DNA of 64,000 nucleotides. It comes from Pseudovirgaria hyperparasitica (lineage: Eukaryota; Ascomycota; Dothideomycetes; Acrospermales; Acrospermaceae). Position numbers and translations under genes: made by a program. Location: contig NW_022985553.1 of NCBI RefSeq assembly GCF_010093815.1, positions 1,708,133 through 1,772,132 of the forward strand, read 5' to 3'. The notes under the pieces were generated by a model that saw only the letters and a program-made list of their open reading frames with translations, made no database searches and had not been told where the DNA came from. Below are positions 1 through 13,167 of the stretch, piece by piece (position 1 is the stretch's first letter; each line of letters opens with the position of its first letter).

Positions 1-2160
1 ATGGTCTGGGATGGCATGGCATGGCATGGCATGGCATGGCGTGCAGGCAGTAAGCAGTGGCAGGCAGTAGGGAGGAATTAGTACGTAGCAGAAGTACCTA
101 GCAGTAGTGGGTAATTAGTGGAGGGTAGGGTAGAGTACAGTACGGGTAAGGGTAGAGAGGGTCAGGGCAGGGTAGCGAGCGGTAGGGAGGGCCGTTGGCG
201 TGAAAGAGCAAGTACAGCAAGAATTAAGCTGGCTGGCTGGCTGGCAAGTAAGCAGGTAAGCAGGTAAGCAAGCAAGCACATCGCACATCGCATCTCGCGC
301 CGTCCCGCAACACGCAGCCAGCCAGCCATGACGGTCGTGCATATTGTTGTACTAGAGGCTGAACGAGAGTGTGAGAGAGTAAGAGAGCAGGGTCTGCAGA
401 GGGTTTGTTGGTGTTATTCTTGATGTTGATATTATTATCATTAGTATTGATATTATTGTATCATCACCACCGACAGTCCAGACTGACTCTGGATGGAAAT
501 ACGAAAAAGCGAGGGTGTGGTCGTATAGCTATTAGCTAGCCAGCCAGCTAATATACAGGTACAGGTACAGGCCAAGCAGCAGCAGCAGCTTCGTTATTAA
601 TCTACTAAGCTGCCGAAAAGCGCCATGGAGGGGCGTGTGCTTGCAAGCTGCTATTATTCGCGCGCGCTGCATTCTCCCTCTCGTTCCTCGTCTTCTACTT
701 ATATAGTAACCCTGTCCTGGATTGAGTATATCGTCCATCGTCTAGCAATTAGTCTTAGATGGAGCTTCTAGTAGATGCGTAGAATGTGTCAAAAGTGCAT
801 ACATAATCTGTTAAACAAGGAAAAAGGCCGGCGAAGACGAGACGATGCAGCGTGGAACTGTAGATACAATACAGGCCAAGACAGGCAGCAGATGGCGGTG
901 CAGCGGGTCCACAATTTGGATCGCTGGCCCAAGTGGAGTGTGTGATAGTGGAGTGGTGTGGAGTTGTGTGGAGTGGGATGGGAGGGATGGATGGATGGAA
1001 GAATGAAGTGGAGAGAGGTTGACAGCAGCGAGATTAATTGTTATTCACGCAGGCAGGTGGGAGGCAAAAGAGGTGTTTGTGAGGTGCTGTTGCTGTTGTT
1101 GTTGTTGTTGTTGTATGTAGTATGTAACCAGATATCTGGGTATAGTATCAGGTGTAGAGTGAGTTGTGCAGGTGGTTAGCATGTAGAAGAGAGAGTGTTT
1201 GCAGACTGTATGTATAATAGTTGTGTTCGAGGGTCGAGGGTCGCGGGACGGAGTGGCAGTTGTAATGAGTGGCGGTGGAGGCAGGCCCGGTATGTGCGCT
1301 GCCGTCCCCCCCGGTAATTAGCAGTCCGGCCTGGCACTCGGGGGGATTTTGGGGGGATTTTGGGGGGGCTTTATGAGAGAGAGGGGTGGTCGCTTTGGCC
1401 TGCCCTGCCGCCCTGCCCTGCCCTGCCCTGCCCTGCCCAGTCCCGCGCCATCATGCCCCCCCATATCACCCACTAAATTGCCGCCCTACCAGCCAGTCTA
1501 GCCAGCTAATTCTCCCTCTCTCCCTCCCTCTCTCTATTATCTCACACACACACACCCTCCCTCGCACTCATTCTCTCTCTCCCTTGATATTATTAACCCA
1601 CCCCTGCCGTTTGGTACGTGCGTTGTGTGTCTGTGTGTGTGTCTGCGTGTGGGTGTGTGCGAGTGTGCGTCTGTGTGTATGGATGTGGGTGTGTGTGATC
1701 CCGCTGTCCCGTGCTCCCGCCCCTGCCCTGGCTGCTGCTGCTGCTGAATGTTCTCTTTTCTATTTCTTGTTCCCCCCCTCCCCCGGTATGCTTTCGGCGG
1801 GCTTGTTGTTCTTCTACGTCTGTGTGTTGTATCTGGTCTGTGTGTGTGTGTATGAGTGCGAGAGAGCGAGTGAGTGTGTGTTTGTCCGTCGCGCGCGTGG
1901 TGTGGATCCTCGACTCCATCCATTCCATCCATCCATGCTCGTCTGTTTTCCGTGCCGTCTTTTTCGTTTCTGCTTCTTCTGCTTCTGCTGCTGCTTCGGT
2001 GGTCTGCTCTGGCTCTGGCTCTGGCTCTGGCTCTGATCCGGTCTCGGTCAATCATCCGTCTCCCGTCCTGCAGCTTTCTGCAATGCACATGCAGCTCCCA
2101 AGCCCAAAGATCAGATTTGATGCGGTTTTGCTTGCGTGCAGGCTGCGGAAAGTATACATA
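1..2160. other. Low-complexity, gene-free left edge
   Basis: No coding region is supported here. The left end opens with ATGGC pentamers (1-40). Later there are CCCTG pentamers near 1400-1440, long GT/CA and CT tracts (1540-1900) and a GGCTCT-type tract near 2003-2036. The open frames across 1386-2440 consist of repeated Cys/Val, His/Thr or Leu/Ala translated from these tracts and overlap each other on both strands, which marks them as repeat artefacts. It may be distal promoter DNA of stuA. Confidence 0.6.
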
Positions 2161-2162
2161 TG

Positions 2163-4618
2163 CGCCATCGAGGCCCGCCGCTCCCAGATCTCACTACTCA
2201 TCCTGCAATCCACCCGTTGTCTCACTGACACACACACACACGCACACACATACACACGTCCAACATAATCATCATCAGCATCGTCATCATCATCTCTTGC
2301 CATCCATCCTCACTCTCCTCAATCTAGCCTTGAGAGCTCGTTTGATCTATTGTACTCTACACACACACAACAGCCGACTGGTCTTCTTGTTGCTTGCAGC
2401 TTGTCCCCGCCAACGCTCTTCGCCTGACGAACCCTTCTAACCCGTCCATCCTATCCAATCCAATCCTCGACTATCAATTGTCTATTCGTCTTCATTATTA
2501 ATAACTCCAACTACTACTACCACTACTATTACTCCTACCACCACCACCACCACCACGCACACGCTTGCCACGGATCTACCCACGAGTCCGTCCGCTGAAC
2601 TGTCCTCCCGCTACACTACTACAAGGTTAGCCACACTCCCCGGAACAACAGACGGACACACAGACACACTTTTGCTCTTCCTTACACCTCTTCTCTAACC
2701 CCCTCCCCCCCCCCCCCCCCCTCTCCCCTTCGTCTCTCATCCCCAGCCTTTTACTTTTCCCTGGCCTTCTCAGCCAATCCAGCATCACCACCCAATCCAT
2801 CCATTATACACACAGACACTCTGTCCATCCATCCACACGCACGCACACACACACACACCACACACTACACACTACACACTACACACTACACTGCATTCGT
2901 CTGTATTGTCTCTCCCATACACACACACACACACAACTGCCATCACACATAACCACCACCACCACCACCATCACCATCTCCTCCACCCTCCCTCTCTCCT
3001 CGGCGCTCCGACCTCAATTGTTCCCGCCTCCGCCTGTCGTTAGCTGTGGCCTGGCTTCGTTCGCGCCGCGCTAGTAAAAAGTCACAATCCCAACCTCCTC
3101 CTCCGCTTGTAAACCTCCTACTTCCGCCGCCCATTCCCCACTCACTGTCCTGTGCGAGACAAGACCCTCTTCCATTTTTCACCTTGCCCTCTTCCTGTCC
3201 TGTCCTGCTCTCCACACCCGTCCGACCACCTCTCTTCCTCACTCCCTCCCCTTCAAAGGCTCGTGAGAGGCGTGTCTTTGTGTGCTGTCACGACACACTC
3301 ACTCTCCTGGTGCGCTGTTCGCTCTATTTCTCCTTACCAGCATTCTTTGCTAACCTCCATCTGCACAGCCGGCGCCTCGCTTTTTAGTGCGCATCCATAT
3401 AGCTGCCGCCCGCACGCACGAAGCTCTGCCACTTCACCACCCAGCTCCACCCCCATCCATCCATACATACATACCTGGTGCATATACCCACCTCCGACTA
3501 CGAACACACACAAGCATTGCTCCCATCCCTCCTCCGGATGTCGCGAGCTTGCTTCTCATAACAATACCTCAGTCGTTTGGCTTGCCCATTGCCATTGTCT
3601 TCGTATTGTCAGCTTGCGCGCCATTGCTCGCCCTTCACAAAACCGTTTCGACCTACCTCTTTTAACGACCGCAACGAAGTAACGACGTCAAGTTTTACTC
3701 TTCTGTTCAGCATTGCAGCGTTTCACTTCTCCGGACTTTGCCCCCAGAAACATCCATTACCATCTCCCCGACCGACACCACGTCCAATCAATACTCGCCT
3801 TGATTGCCCTCCGTATCACACCACTTCCTTCGTCCTACAGCGCCGGTCACCTCGTCCCTACCTCGATCACAACCACACTAGCCACCTTTTTTCGGCTTCT
3901 GTCACCCCTTGACCTGGCCCTCGATTCAATCACCGAAAAACACACAACGCTTCGCTTAGCCACCGTGTGTTTGCCCACGTGTGCTCAGGTCTTGCCCGCT
4001 TTCTTGCCCCAACTCTCACGAGGGCCGACTTGTTGTCAAAAGGCAAACACGTCCCATTCAACCTCGACTCTGCCACGCTTGCGACCGGCCACTGCCGTCC
4101 GTCCGTCCGTCGACTCGATCCTCAGAACCGAGGAACTGCGTAGACTATAATCGTGCGGGTTGAGACTTGGTTCCAGTCTTTCAACCCTCAATACCGAAAA
4201 GCTGGCTCTCCCGTCGATTTCGCAGGTTCAGTCCCGAGGCGCCGCCGATCCGTGGAGCAGTCCCCTCTACCCATCTCACCACCAGTCTACTGGCTACTCC
4301 GACAGACTGCCTCAGATTCAAGCTCCGGCAAGCACGCCGTCCACCTCGTCATCTCCAAGAGGTGGCTCGTTTAGCTCGGCTTCTGTAATCAACAGTGCCG
4401 CCTCAAACACGTCCTACGCCTCGTCTGTCCACGGCGCGCATCACGACTACAAAACGCCCTCGCCAGAGCAGCCGTCCTTGCCGCTGAAACGCGAAGGATA
4501 CTCGCACTCTGCGCACTTGTCCTACGACCAGCCACCAAACGGCCAGAGTTACGCCTATAGCCAGGAGCCTTATAGCAGCAACAACAACAACAATAACAAC
4601 CACAACCACAACCACAGT
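2163..4618 (+). promoter_or_regulatory. Pyrimidine-rich, ATG-depleted leader/promoter of stuA
   Basis: This stretch is strongly C/T-rich on the + strand and ends at the stuA start codon. Reading it base by base, I find only one ATG (3538) between 2163 and 4618. Such depletion fits a long 5' untranslated leader under selection against upstream AUGs. Aspergillus nidulans stuA is known to have long leaders with small uORFs, so a long leader here is expected from the family. The transcription start and any leader introns cannot be fixed from sequence; a possible donor lies at 2625 and a possible acceptor near 4226. Confidence 0.55.
3538..3561 (+). promoter_or_regulatory. Seven-codon uORF in the stuA leader
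   Basis: The only ATG in the 2.45 kb before the stuA start opens a frame of seven sense codons (MSRACFS) closed by TAA. It lies about 1.06 kb upstream of the main start. If the leader is transcribed through here, it is a candidate translational control element like the micro-ORFs reported for Aspergillus stuA. Confidence 0.4.
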
Positions 4619-6679
4619 ATGACCACCATGCAGCAATATGGAGACGTGCATCAGCCTCATTCTTCTTCTCTAGCTCACGCCCCTCCCAACGGAGCGCAGT
4701 CCTCGATGAGCCACTATCCCTCCCAGTATCAGCAGCCTCCGATACTGCAACATGGCCAGCCCAGCTACGGCTCGCAGAGCCAGTACGGTCATGCCTACAG
4801 CAACGGCGTACCGTCCGGCTACCAAGTGCAATCGCACATGAACCCTTCGGTTGCCCCACTGCCTGGTATGCTTAAATTTTTTTGGTTTTACAATGTATTT
4901 GTGGTACGCTAACGGCATGCAGCAATGTCAACCTCCGGGCCCGGCTCTACGCTTCCCGCGTCCCAATACAACGGAAGCCATACCTTTGACCAAACCGGCC
5001 AGGTTGCCCCACCCGGCATGAAGCCTCGAGTGACTGCAACTCTCTGGGAAGACGAAGGCACACTCTGCTTCCAAGTCGAAGCCAAGGGCATCTGTGTTGC
5101 TCGACGCGAAGGTACGATGACTTTTGTTTGAACCTTGACGCGTGCAACAAGACTCACAAGTCCAGATAATCACATGATTAACGGCACGAAGCTGCTGAAT
5201 GTCGCCGGCATGACACGTGGTCGACGTGACGGCATTCTGAAGAGCGAAAAAGTGAGACATGTGGTCAAGATTGGACCCATGCATCTCAAGGGTGTCTGGT
5301 AAGAAGGCGACTTCCGCGTCGAGTCGTCGGCTGGTCACTAATCTTGTCTGCCCAGGATCCCTTATGAGCGAGCATTGGAATTCGCGAACAAGGAGAAGAT
5401 TACTGAATCTCTATACCCTCTGTTTGTCCACGACATTGGCAGTTTGCTGTATCACCCGTCGAATCAGAACGGCCGCACTTCCGTTAGTGCCACCATGACG
5501 GCGGTTGAGCAGAGCAGAAGACGTCCCGACCAGCGCTACATTGGTGCGCCGCAAACTTCCCAGTCGCCTTCGCTACATCACCACCACTCCATGAGCAGCT
5601 CCATTCCTTCGCACATGCCACAGCCAAACTCTATCGCTCCTCATCCCAACGCGGCCAGACCAGGCCTTGATCGTGCTCACACCTTCCCCACTCCTCCGGC
5701 CAGCGCCTCGAGCATCATGGCCATGGGCAGCCAGGGCAACTCCTACGAGTGGAACAGTCCCTCCGTATCGAACATGCAGAACGGTCAGCCACTATCAATA
5801 GATACGGGAATCAGCAACACTCGCTCTGTCCCGACAACACCAGCCTCCACTCCTCCAGGCGCAATGCAGAACATGGCGGCATACAGCACCACGCAAGGCT
5901 ATGACAGCTCCAGACAGCTGTACTCTGCTCCTCCTGCCCAGCAAGGACAGTACAGCGCGGGCCCGCCGCCGGTGGATCGCTACAGCCAACCGATGCAGGG
6001 TGGCGTCTATCCCAAGACCGAAATGGCACCACCCTCCCGAACAGCCACGGAACAGGACCACCATGCTGAAACGAAGCCTTCGGAAGCTCTGTTGAACCAA
6101 GCATCATCAGGACATGATGACGAGGCCGAGCATGAGAGTGAATACACACACACCAGTGCTCCTTACAACTCCAGCAGGAACTACAGCTACGCGGCCACGA
6201 ATGGCGTGCACGGCGAGACGGCTCACCTCTCGCCGGATATGACTGGCTCCCCACACCAAAACGGCTCTGGGAGGGCGACTCCTCGAACGACCACGACTGG
6301 CACTGCATGGAATCCAGCATACACTGCACAGCGAGCACAGCCCGCCGCTACCAGTCTGATGAATGTCATGAGTAACGACAGCCGACACGCCCCTAACGGT
6401 GGCAGTGACGGTTACACAGCCCCGCCCATCCACAGTGGCTACCCGAGCCAGTATCCATCTGCCAACACCGTCCCGTCTGCGAAGCGGGGACGCGATGACG
6501 AAGACGAGCAAGACTACGCACGTCATCGGGACGGCGGTGCTGACGACCTTGACGGCCTGAAACGGCGCAAGACCATGCGCGAAGACAGCGTTGGCGGTGG
6601 AGCGGTTGGCAGTCCCTTTAGCGGGAATGGCAGCATTCAACGCAGTCAGCAGCCCACGGTCCAGCAGCGGAGGAGGTAA
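4619..6679 (+). CDS. stuA: APSES-domain transcription factor StuA
   Basis: A nuclear regulator of development (conidiophore and hyphal patterning in Aspergillus, often virulence and effector expression in plant pathogens). The model has four exons, 4619-4865, 4923-5111, 5166-5298 and 5356-6679, totalling 630 aa. The APSES DNA-binding domain spans about residues 114-225 and is recognised by [15 protein letters not shown], the [19 protein letters not shown] core and the [20 protein letters not shown] block. The N-terminal part is Ser/Gln/Pro-rich. The C-terminal half carries the [10 protein letters not shown] motif typical of StuA and basic clusters near residues 565 and 592 ([12 protein letters not shown]) as likely nuclear signals. 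I chose ATG 4619 because [11 protein letters not shown] aligns with the start of Aspergillus StuA and no in-frame ATG lies upstream. The frame nevertheless stays open back to a TAA at 4148. Confidence 0.93.
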
Positions 6680-7795
6680 GGCACCTGCTTGAGTGCCCTG
6701 GGTTTAGGTCACCAGTCCACATATATTATGAGCCGCACGACGACATAGACACGACCGAGCAGTGCCTGTCTGCCTGCCTGCCTAATCCGCTGCCATTAAT
6801 TTTTTTTTTTTTACACAACAATCCTGCAGCCTGTCCATACTTGCCTCTCTCCTGCGACTGCGAACACGACGACCGTACACTCGGCCGCCGCCCTCACCGC
6901 ACCAACACTCTCTACCGATTTCTTTACATGTTCTCATCGAAATTTCCCGGCATTAACGACTTACGACCTTAAATTCGCGCTCCCAGACTCCATCTATTAC
7001 AACTACCATTCACGACGTGGATCCCCCCATCACAGGTTTCCAGCACACCATAATGATCATGGTGTATGTGGCAGCGATTCAATACACAGCGTGACGACTT
7101 GTACTTTTTTCCAGCGCTTTCGCGACAGACGGCCTCGCCACATTAAAAACGAAGTCGAGCCAGACAAAGCAAACTTTACGGCTACGACGGATTTTAACAA
7201 TACTTTTTTTTCTCTCTCTCTCTCCTCTCTCCTCTTGTTCAAATTCATTCAGGAGGAGCAACACGGCGAATACCGGGGAGGATACGGGGAGGGGGCTCGC
7301 ATACAGGCTACACTCTGGTTCGATTGTCTTTTTCCCTTTTCCTCCCGAACGCCAGGACACACACACACACACAATATATTGGGGTTTTGGTCTTTTTGGA
7401 ATATGAAGAATTTTTTTTATGAAAGCTAGCTAGCGAGCGAGCGAGCGGACATGATGGTGAAATTCTCACGTACCGGCCCGCCTCGTCCTGGGAACAGACG
7501 GCGGCGGCGGCGGCGGCCGGGGCATCACGGCGGACATGAAAACAGACAGACCGATCGATGGCAGTTATGATGGAGCTTATGATAACGAGACCAATCAATC
7601 CAAAAGCGACGTGTGCTTGCTCTTCCACGGCCTGTGTGTTGGCTTGATATTTGATGTGATGTGACGTGACATGGACTTGATGTTGACTGTGACAGGACAG
7701 AGCAATGACAAGACAAGACATGCAACTCACGTCTAGTAATCTCTAGCATCCCCTTTTTGATTTCCCGATATTGATAGGATTACTAGATTTACGGC
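6680..7795. other. stuA 3' flank, no gene
   Basis: Downstream of the stuA stop there is a T tract (6799-6812), CT-rich DNA near 7205-7240 and a GCGG triplet run near 7497-7520. No frame here shows family resemblance. It probably holds the stuA 3' UTR. Confidence 0.5.
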
Positions 7796-7870
7796 TGGAG
7801 GATGGATGGATGGATGGATGGATGGATGGATGGATGGATGGATGGATGGATGGATGGATGGATGGATGGA
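7796..7870 (+). repeat. (GGAT)n microsatellite
   Basis: A near-perfect tetranucleotide array of about 17-18 GGAT/GATG units. It is followed by GATAGA hexamers (about 7936-7964) and TA dinucleotides (8027-8046). Confidence 0.97.
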
Positions 7871-8257
7871 TCTATATATAGTAGTACTAGGGAGTAAAGA
7901 TGGGGTGAGAGGTAAGATACTAAGTATAGTTTAAAGTAGAGATAGAGATAGAGATAGAGATAGAGAAGAAAGAAGATGGAGAGGAAGGTCCTTAGGAGGA
8001 GGAGAAAGTAGTACTTCTTATATTCATATATATATATATATATATAGATACTACTCTATACTACGTACTATATACTAAGACTACTCTATACTACTTTACT
8101 ACTTTACGCCTCTTAGACCTACTCTAGTCTAGTCTAGTCTAGGTAGGTAGATAGAGAGAGAGAGGGAGGTAGAGAGGGAGGTAAATAGTGACAAGGGGGT
8201 TATGTTAAATCTATTTCTTTGTTCGTTTTTTTGGTTCGCTGTGTTTTTTTATGTATT

Positions 8258-8260
<3 letters not shown>

Positions 8261-8310
<50 letters not shown>
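8261..8310 (+). repeat. (GT)25 microsatellite
   Basis: An uninterrupted GT dinucleotide run, bordered by T-rich sequence on the left and TTACCGCG on the right. Confidence 0.98.
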
Positions 8311-8312
<2 letters not shown>

Positions 8313-8780
8313 ACCGCGTGTGTTTATTCGCTTCTTCGTTTGTATATATCCATTAAATAGATAGTAAGATAAGAAGTAAGTAATACAGCGTGCGTACTAG
8401 GAGTAGAAAGTCTGTCTCGACGTATAAGATACGGGCTATGGGTGGTAAGATGGATAGGCTAAAGGGTTCTATAAACGAAATTGAGTCTATATAGATAAAG
8501 GTCTATGAATGAAGGGCTATGTCTACGGCGGCTATGTCGTTTTTTAAGCTAGACATGTAGATTCATAAGTCAGGGTCTATGAAGCAGGGTTGATAAAAGT
8601 AAAGTATCCATGAGTAAAAGTCCACGAATGACTCAAACCCTATATCAAGCAAAGTCTGATAATAAAGAAAGGCATAGATTCATTCCTTCGTTGTTTGCTC
8701 TTCGGCTGTTTTCGATTCCGGCTGTTTTCTGGCGCTTGCTTGGTTGCTTGATATCTGCCTGCCTGTCTGTCTATCTGTTC

Positions 8781-8836
8781 TGTTCTGGATATGCTGTTCT
8801 GGATACGCTGTTCTGGATACGCTGTTCTGGATACGC
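8781..8836 (+). repeat. 14-bp minisatellite, four copies
   Basis: Four consecutive 14-bp units of TGTTCTGGATACGC; the first has AT in place of AC near its end. The unit length is not a multiple of three, so the array is not coding. Confidence 0.95.
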
Positions 8837-11039
8837 TGTTTAGGTTAAGCTGCAGTTCTAACTTCTAGTCTACTGCGAGGGAATGGAGCAGATGGATGCA
8901 TGCATGCATATATACTTGTGTACTATATGTGTTATGTTCATATAGATTTAGCCGGAAAAAGGGGGCGTTTAGCAGGAACTTGATGGTTAATTTCAAGTGG
9001 AGGATCCGAAAGGGGACGTAGTCGTATACATATATATGCAAAGTCTCAACGGTACTCAGGAAGTTGTCTCTAGTCCTATCTTCTCGCACCATGTCTCGTA
9101 GGGGGGGCGGATACTTCTTATCCTAGGGTAGGGAGCAAGAAAAGGTTATATCACCAAGCGAGAGGGTAGTGTATATATATACACGCCATATACACACTCG
9201 ACATTCAATAGCACGAGCAAGTAGGATATCTAGCATATATATTCTAAAGCATATAACGTATCTTCCCAGTCAGGAAGTGCGCGATGCATGATATACGATA
9301 TACGACAACCCCCCGTCTGACTCGAAACCTGACCATGCCAAAGGACAATCATTTACGTGCTTTGCATTCCTTGCCATATAATCGCCCGCTTTTCCTATGT
9401 AGCCTTCCCATGTTCATCATCTCTCCCCGCAATCTCCCCTTATCCCGCCCTCTTCTCTCCTACGCACGATGTGTATACATATATGTACGAATCAACATGC
9501 TACAAGCGCGAACATATTCTACATACGGGAACATATACTACATGCGAACGAACGAACGTATACATCCCACGCATACATCATGCACGCACACACGCTCGTA
9601 TCCATACATACATACACATACATACATCATGCACGCACGGCACGGCACGATACATATGTATGTGGGGAGTGCAGCGCCGGGGATGCTGTATGCCCCCCAT
9701 ATACCCCATATCTGTGAATGTGTCTGCATCTGGGTTCTATAAGACTGTAGACTCTGCAGACGTGTAGACCAACCCCAGACAGACGTGTGAAGAAAAGCCC
9801 AGCCGCGACGAACGGCCGATGAGCGGGCGATACTCATGCGCACGTCGATGCCAAGATCTTGCATGTATGCATGATTTGATAGATGGGGGTTTGAGGGGGG
9901 GTGGGTGGTGTGATCGATCAGTCAGTTAGTTAGTAGGTTCTAGGCCGCCTTGTAGAAGACGATAAAGAAGATGATGAAGATGAAGAAGGATCGGGGAAGC
10001 GGATTAGACTGGGAATGGCTGACCAACTAACGGACGGACTCATTCACGGGCTAAATCAACTGAATATTCGTGGAGACAGGTTTATCAGGTTATGGCCTCT
10101 ATCGATCTATGTATCTATCTAGACATCTACACCATCGTAGCATTGCTTCGGAGGTCCCAGGTCAAGGCTGTCCGAGGAGGAGGCAACTTGGCTAGCCAGC
10201 TACCGAGCCATCGTTCCGGGCATGTCCAGCCGACGCAGAAAGCAATGATATCACATTATCCAAATCCTAGGTGCTTCACGTATAGTGCCGTATAGTATAG
10301 TATATCACAGCCCCCGATGATAGCATACAGCATGTATGAGATTACCGCCGCCCGTAGCATAGCATACCCGGAGCACACGAAGAACGCCTCGCCGCTCTGC
10401 TCCACAAATGCCCCCCATCTATATCTTATCTATATTTCGATCTCTAGAAATTGCCGCTCGGTCGGGCAATCTATGGATGGCATCGCGGAGCATGGCATGG
10501 GCTACACGGGAACGTCTGTGCAGGTGGATGGATGGGCACGCGGACAGGCAGGCAGGCAGGCAGATACGTCGTACATGAACACCTACATACATACATTAAA
10601 TCTACAACCTCACACAGCCAGCCAGCCAGCCAGCCAGCCGGACAAGACAAAAAAACAAAGCAAACACACAGCGCAAACAAGCAGGCAGAAACGCGCTGAT
10701 CCCCACCAAGCCATCTCCGTCCACCCTGCAACGCTGCGGCGCACGATACCACTAACTACACTACCACCACACACCCACACCCACAAACCCACCCACAGAC
10801 AGCACAGCACAACCCTCAACATCGCCTCCTCCGCGCCTCACCCCCGCATATCCTGCGCACCACCCACGCACCAAACAATAAGCCAGATAGACAGATAGCC
10901 AGACAGACAGCCAGACAGGCTAACTAGAACCCCAATACCACCGAGCGCGGACGCTCCGTGCCATATAGAGCCTGGGACGGGGCCACGGACGACAGGGGAG
11001 AGAGGTGTGTGCTGAGTTAGGGGAGAAGAAGGGCGGGAG

Positions 11040-11079
11040 AAGGAAGGAAGGAAGGAAGGAAGGAAGGAAGGAAGGAAAG
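11040..11079 (+). repeat. (GGAA)n microsatellite
   Basis: A GGAA/AAGG tetranucleotide array of about nine units that grades into impure AAGG/AAAG sequence. Confidence 0.93.
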
Positions 11080-12624
11080 AAAGGAAGAAAGAAAGGAAAA
11101 GGACCGGGCGGGGGGATATGGGAGGGAAGGGCCGAAGCGGCGCCTTTTTTTGGGGGGGTTGTTGCTGGTTGTTGTTGTTGAGTATGGGAGGTATTATTTG
11201 GTTTTGGGGGTGTGCGTGTGTGCGTGCGTGCTGGAGGTGTGATGCGAACTGGAATTGAGGTTGAGGTTGTTGTGTGTTAATTAGCCTGGCGGGCTGGCTG
11301 GCTGGCTTCTAGCGTTTCTGCTAGGGAGGCGGATTTTACTAATTAGGGTTTTACTATTACTATGAACTATGAATCGCAGTTGACGCGCTGGCTAGAGACG
11401 GATGGTCGTGCTCGAGCCTTGTCGTTGCTCTGGTGTAGTGTGTATGCCTATTTGATATACTCTTTCACTCTATTGAGTCCTTTCACTCCGCGCCCACGAT
11501 AATCACACGTTCACAATCCAAAACTAGACAGTCCATTCATCCCCTCCATCCATCCATCTATGCACACATGGATCTCTCTCAACAGTGAATCTACTACACA
11601 CACACTTCCCATCCCATCCCATCCCATCTCAAAGCACAGCCCCCGCCCACCGGCACTCCCACACGCACACATACATAACGCATGCATGCATGCATATGCA
11701 TCCACATGCACACACCCGCGCCCCAACTTTCACCCCACCACCATCACCACGATTTCCTACACGCCTAACGAACCAGTCAACCATCCAACCAACCAACCAA
11801 CCAAAGCAGATCCAGCGCAGTATAATATCGTCCCAATATACTCCATACAACACAGTACAGTATATACAAACCCCTCAAACACTGAAACAAACAATATACC
11901 ACACACACACACATTACAAACCCCGAACCCAACCCCCAACGAAAGCGAAAAAGCACACACATCTCACTCATCTCATCCCAGCCTTGCCGTTTGCAAAGCA
12001 CACACACATACACTACACTACGCATCCTACCCTACCCTACCCTACCCTATCCTACCCTTCCCGCATACACACATACATGCATGCATACGGCACGGGAGAC
12101 CAGGATCTAAACCCTTCACCCTGCGCGCGCGCCCTCCACACGTCGGCCCTAGCCTCGCTGGCCTCGCTGGCCATTCCATTCATTCCATTTCACCCTTCAC
12201 CCCTTCCGTCACGCCCACGGGCCCAGCGCGCCGGCATTCCTGTTCGCAGCGAGGCACCGACCGGCTTGAGATATGCCACGCTAGATAGTGCTAAGGAATG
12301 GTAATAGCAGTGCCAATGCCATGTGTGTACATTTAACTAGAGCGTAGCTGCGTAGGTTTATATGTAGAGTTGTATATATGGAAAGTGTATATATGTACTG
12401 TATGGACTGTATGTATGTGTGTTATCCGTACATGTATGTATGTATGTAGCTATCCGCACCCGCTCCCGCACACCCGTGCCCGCGCCCGCGCCCGCGCCCG
12501 CAATCGCAGCTGCATACATGCATGCATGCGCACTGCGATGTATGGTGCCGTCTGCTGCGTTGCTGCGAGATGACATTCTGCTGGGTTTGGTTGGGTTTGG
12601 GGCTTGGGGCTGGAGGACTAGGGA

Positions 12625-12872
<248 letters not shown>

Positions 12873-13100
12873 GGAGCATGGGGTCCGCGTCGGGGTGCAG
12901 TGCGGTGCGGTTGCGGTTACGGTTGCGGTTGCGGTGCGGCGCGGCGAGTTAGCCGAGCAGTTAGTTGGTTAGTTAGTTCTACTGTGGTTAGTTAGTTCGT
13001 TAGTTGATAGCACGGTTGTCAGTCAGCCAGGTTAGTTACGGTAGCTAGGCAAGGGTATTCGGGGCCAGCGAAGCATCGAAGCATCGAAGCATCGAATAAC

Positions 13101-13130
13101 CTTCCTTTCCTTTCCTTTCCTTTCCTTCCT

Positions 13131-13166
<36 letters not shown>
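13101..13166 (+). repeat. (CCTTT)n followed by (GT)17
   Basis: TTTCC pentamers (about 13101-13131) run straight into a pure GT dinucleotide array (13133-13166). Confidence 0.95.

Positions 13167-13167
<1 letters not shown>

Noticed and set aside
1386-2440. Overlapping long frames on both strands (Cys/Val-, Thr/His- and Leu-rich)
   Set aside because: They come from GT, CT and GGCTCT tracts; no domain, no splice logic, and several frames are open at once.
4160-4618. Annotating the StuA start at 4160
   Set aside because: Codon 4160 is TTG and no ATG exists upstream in frame; ATG 4619 agrees with the family N-terminus. The extension is reported as a finding instead.
9284-9864. Tyr/His/Thr-rich frames on both strands
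   Set aside because: They are caused by CATA/TACA-rich low-complexity DNA.
12026-12056. CCTAC pentamer run resembling a telomere repeat
   Set aside because: The unit is 5 bp (CTACC), not CCCTAA, and it is internal among other simple repeats.
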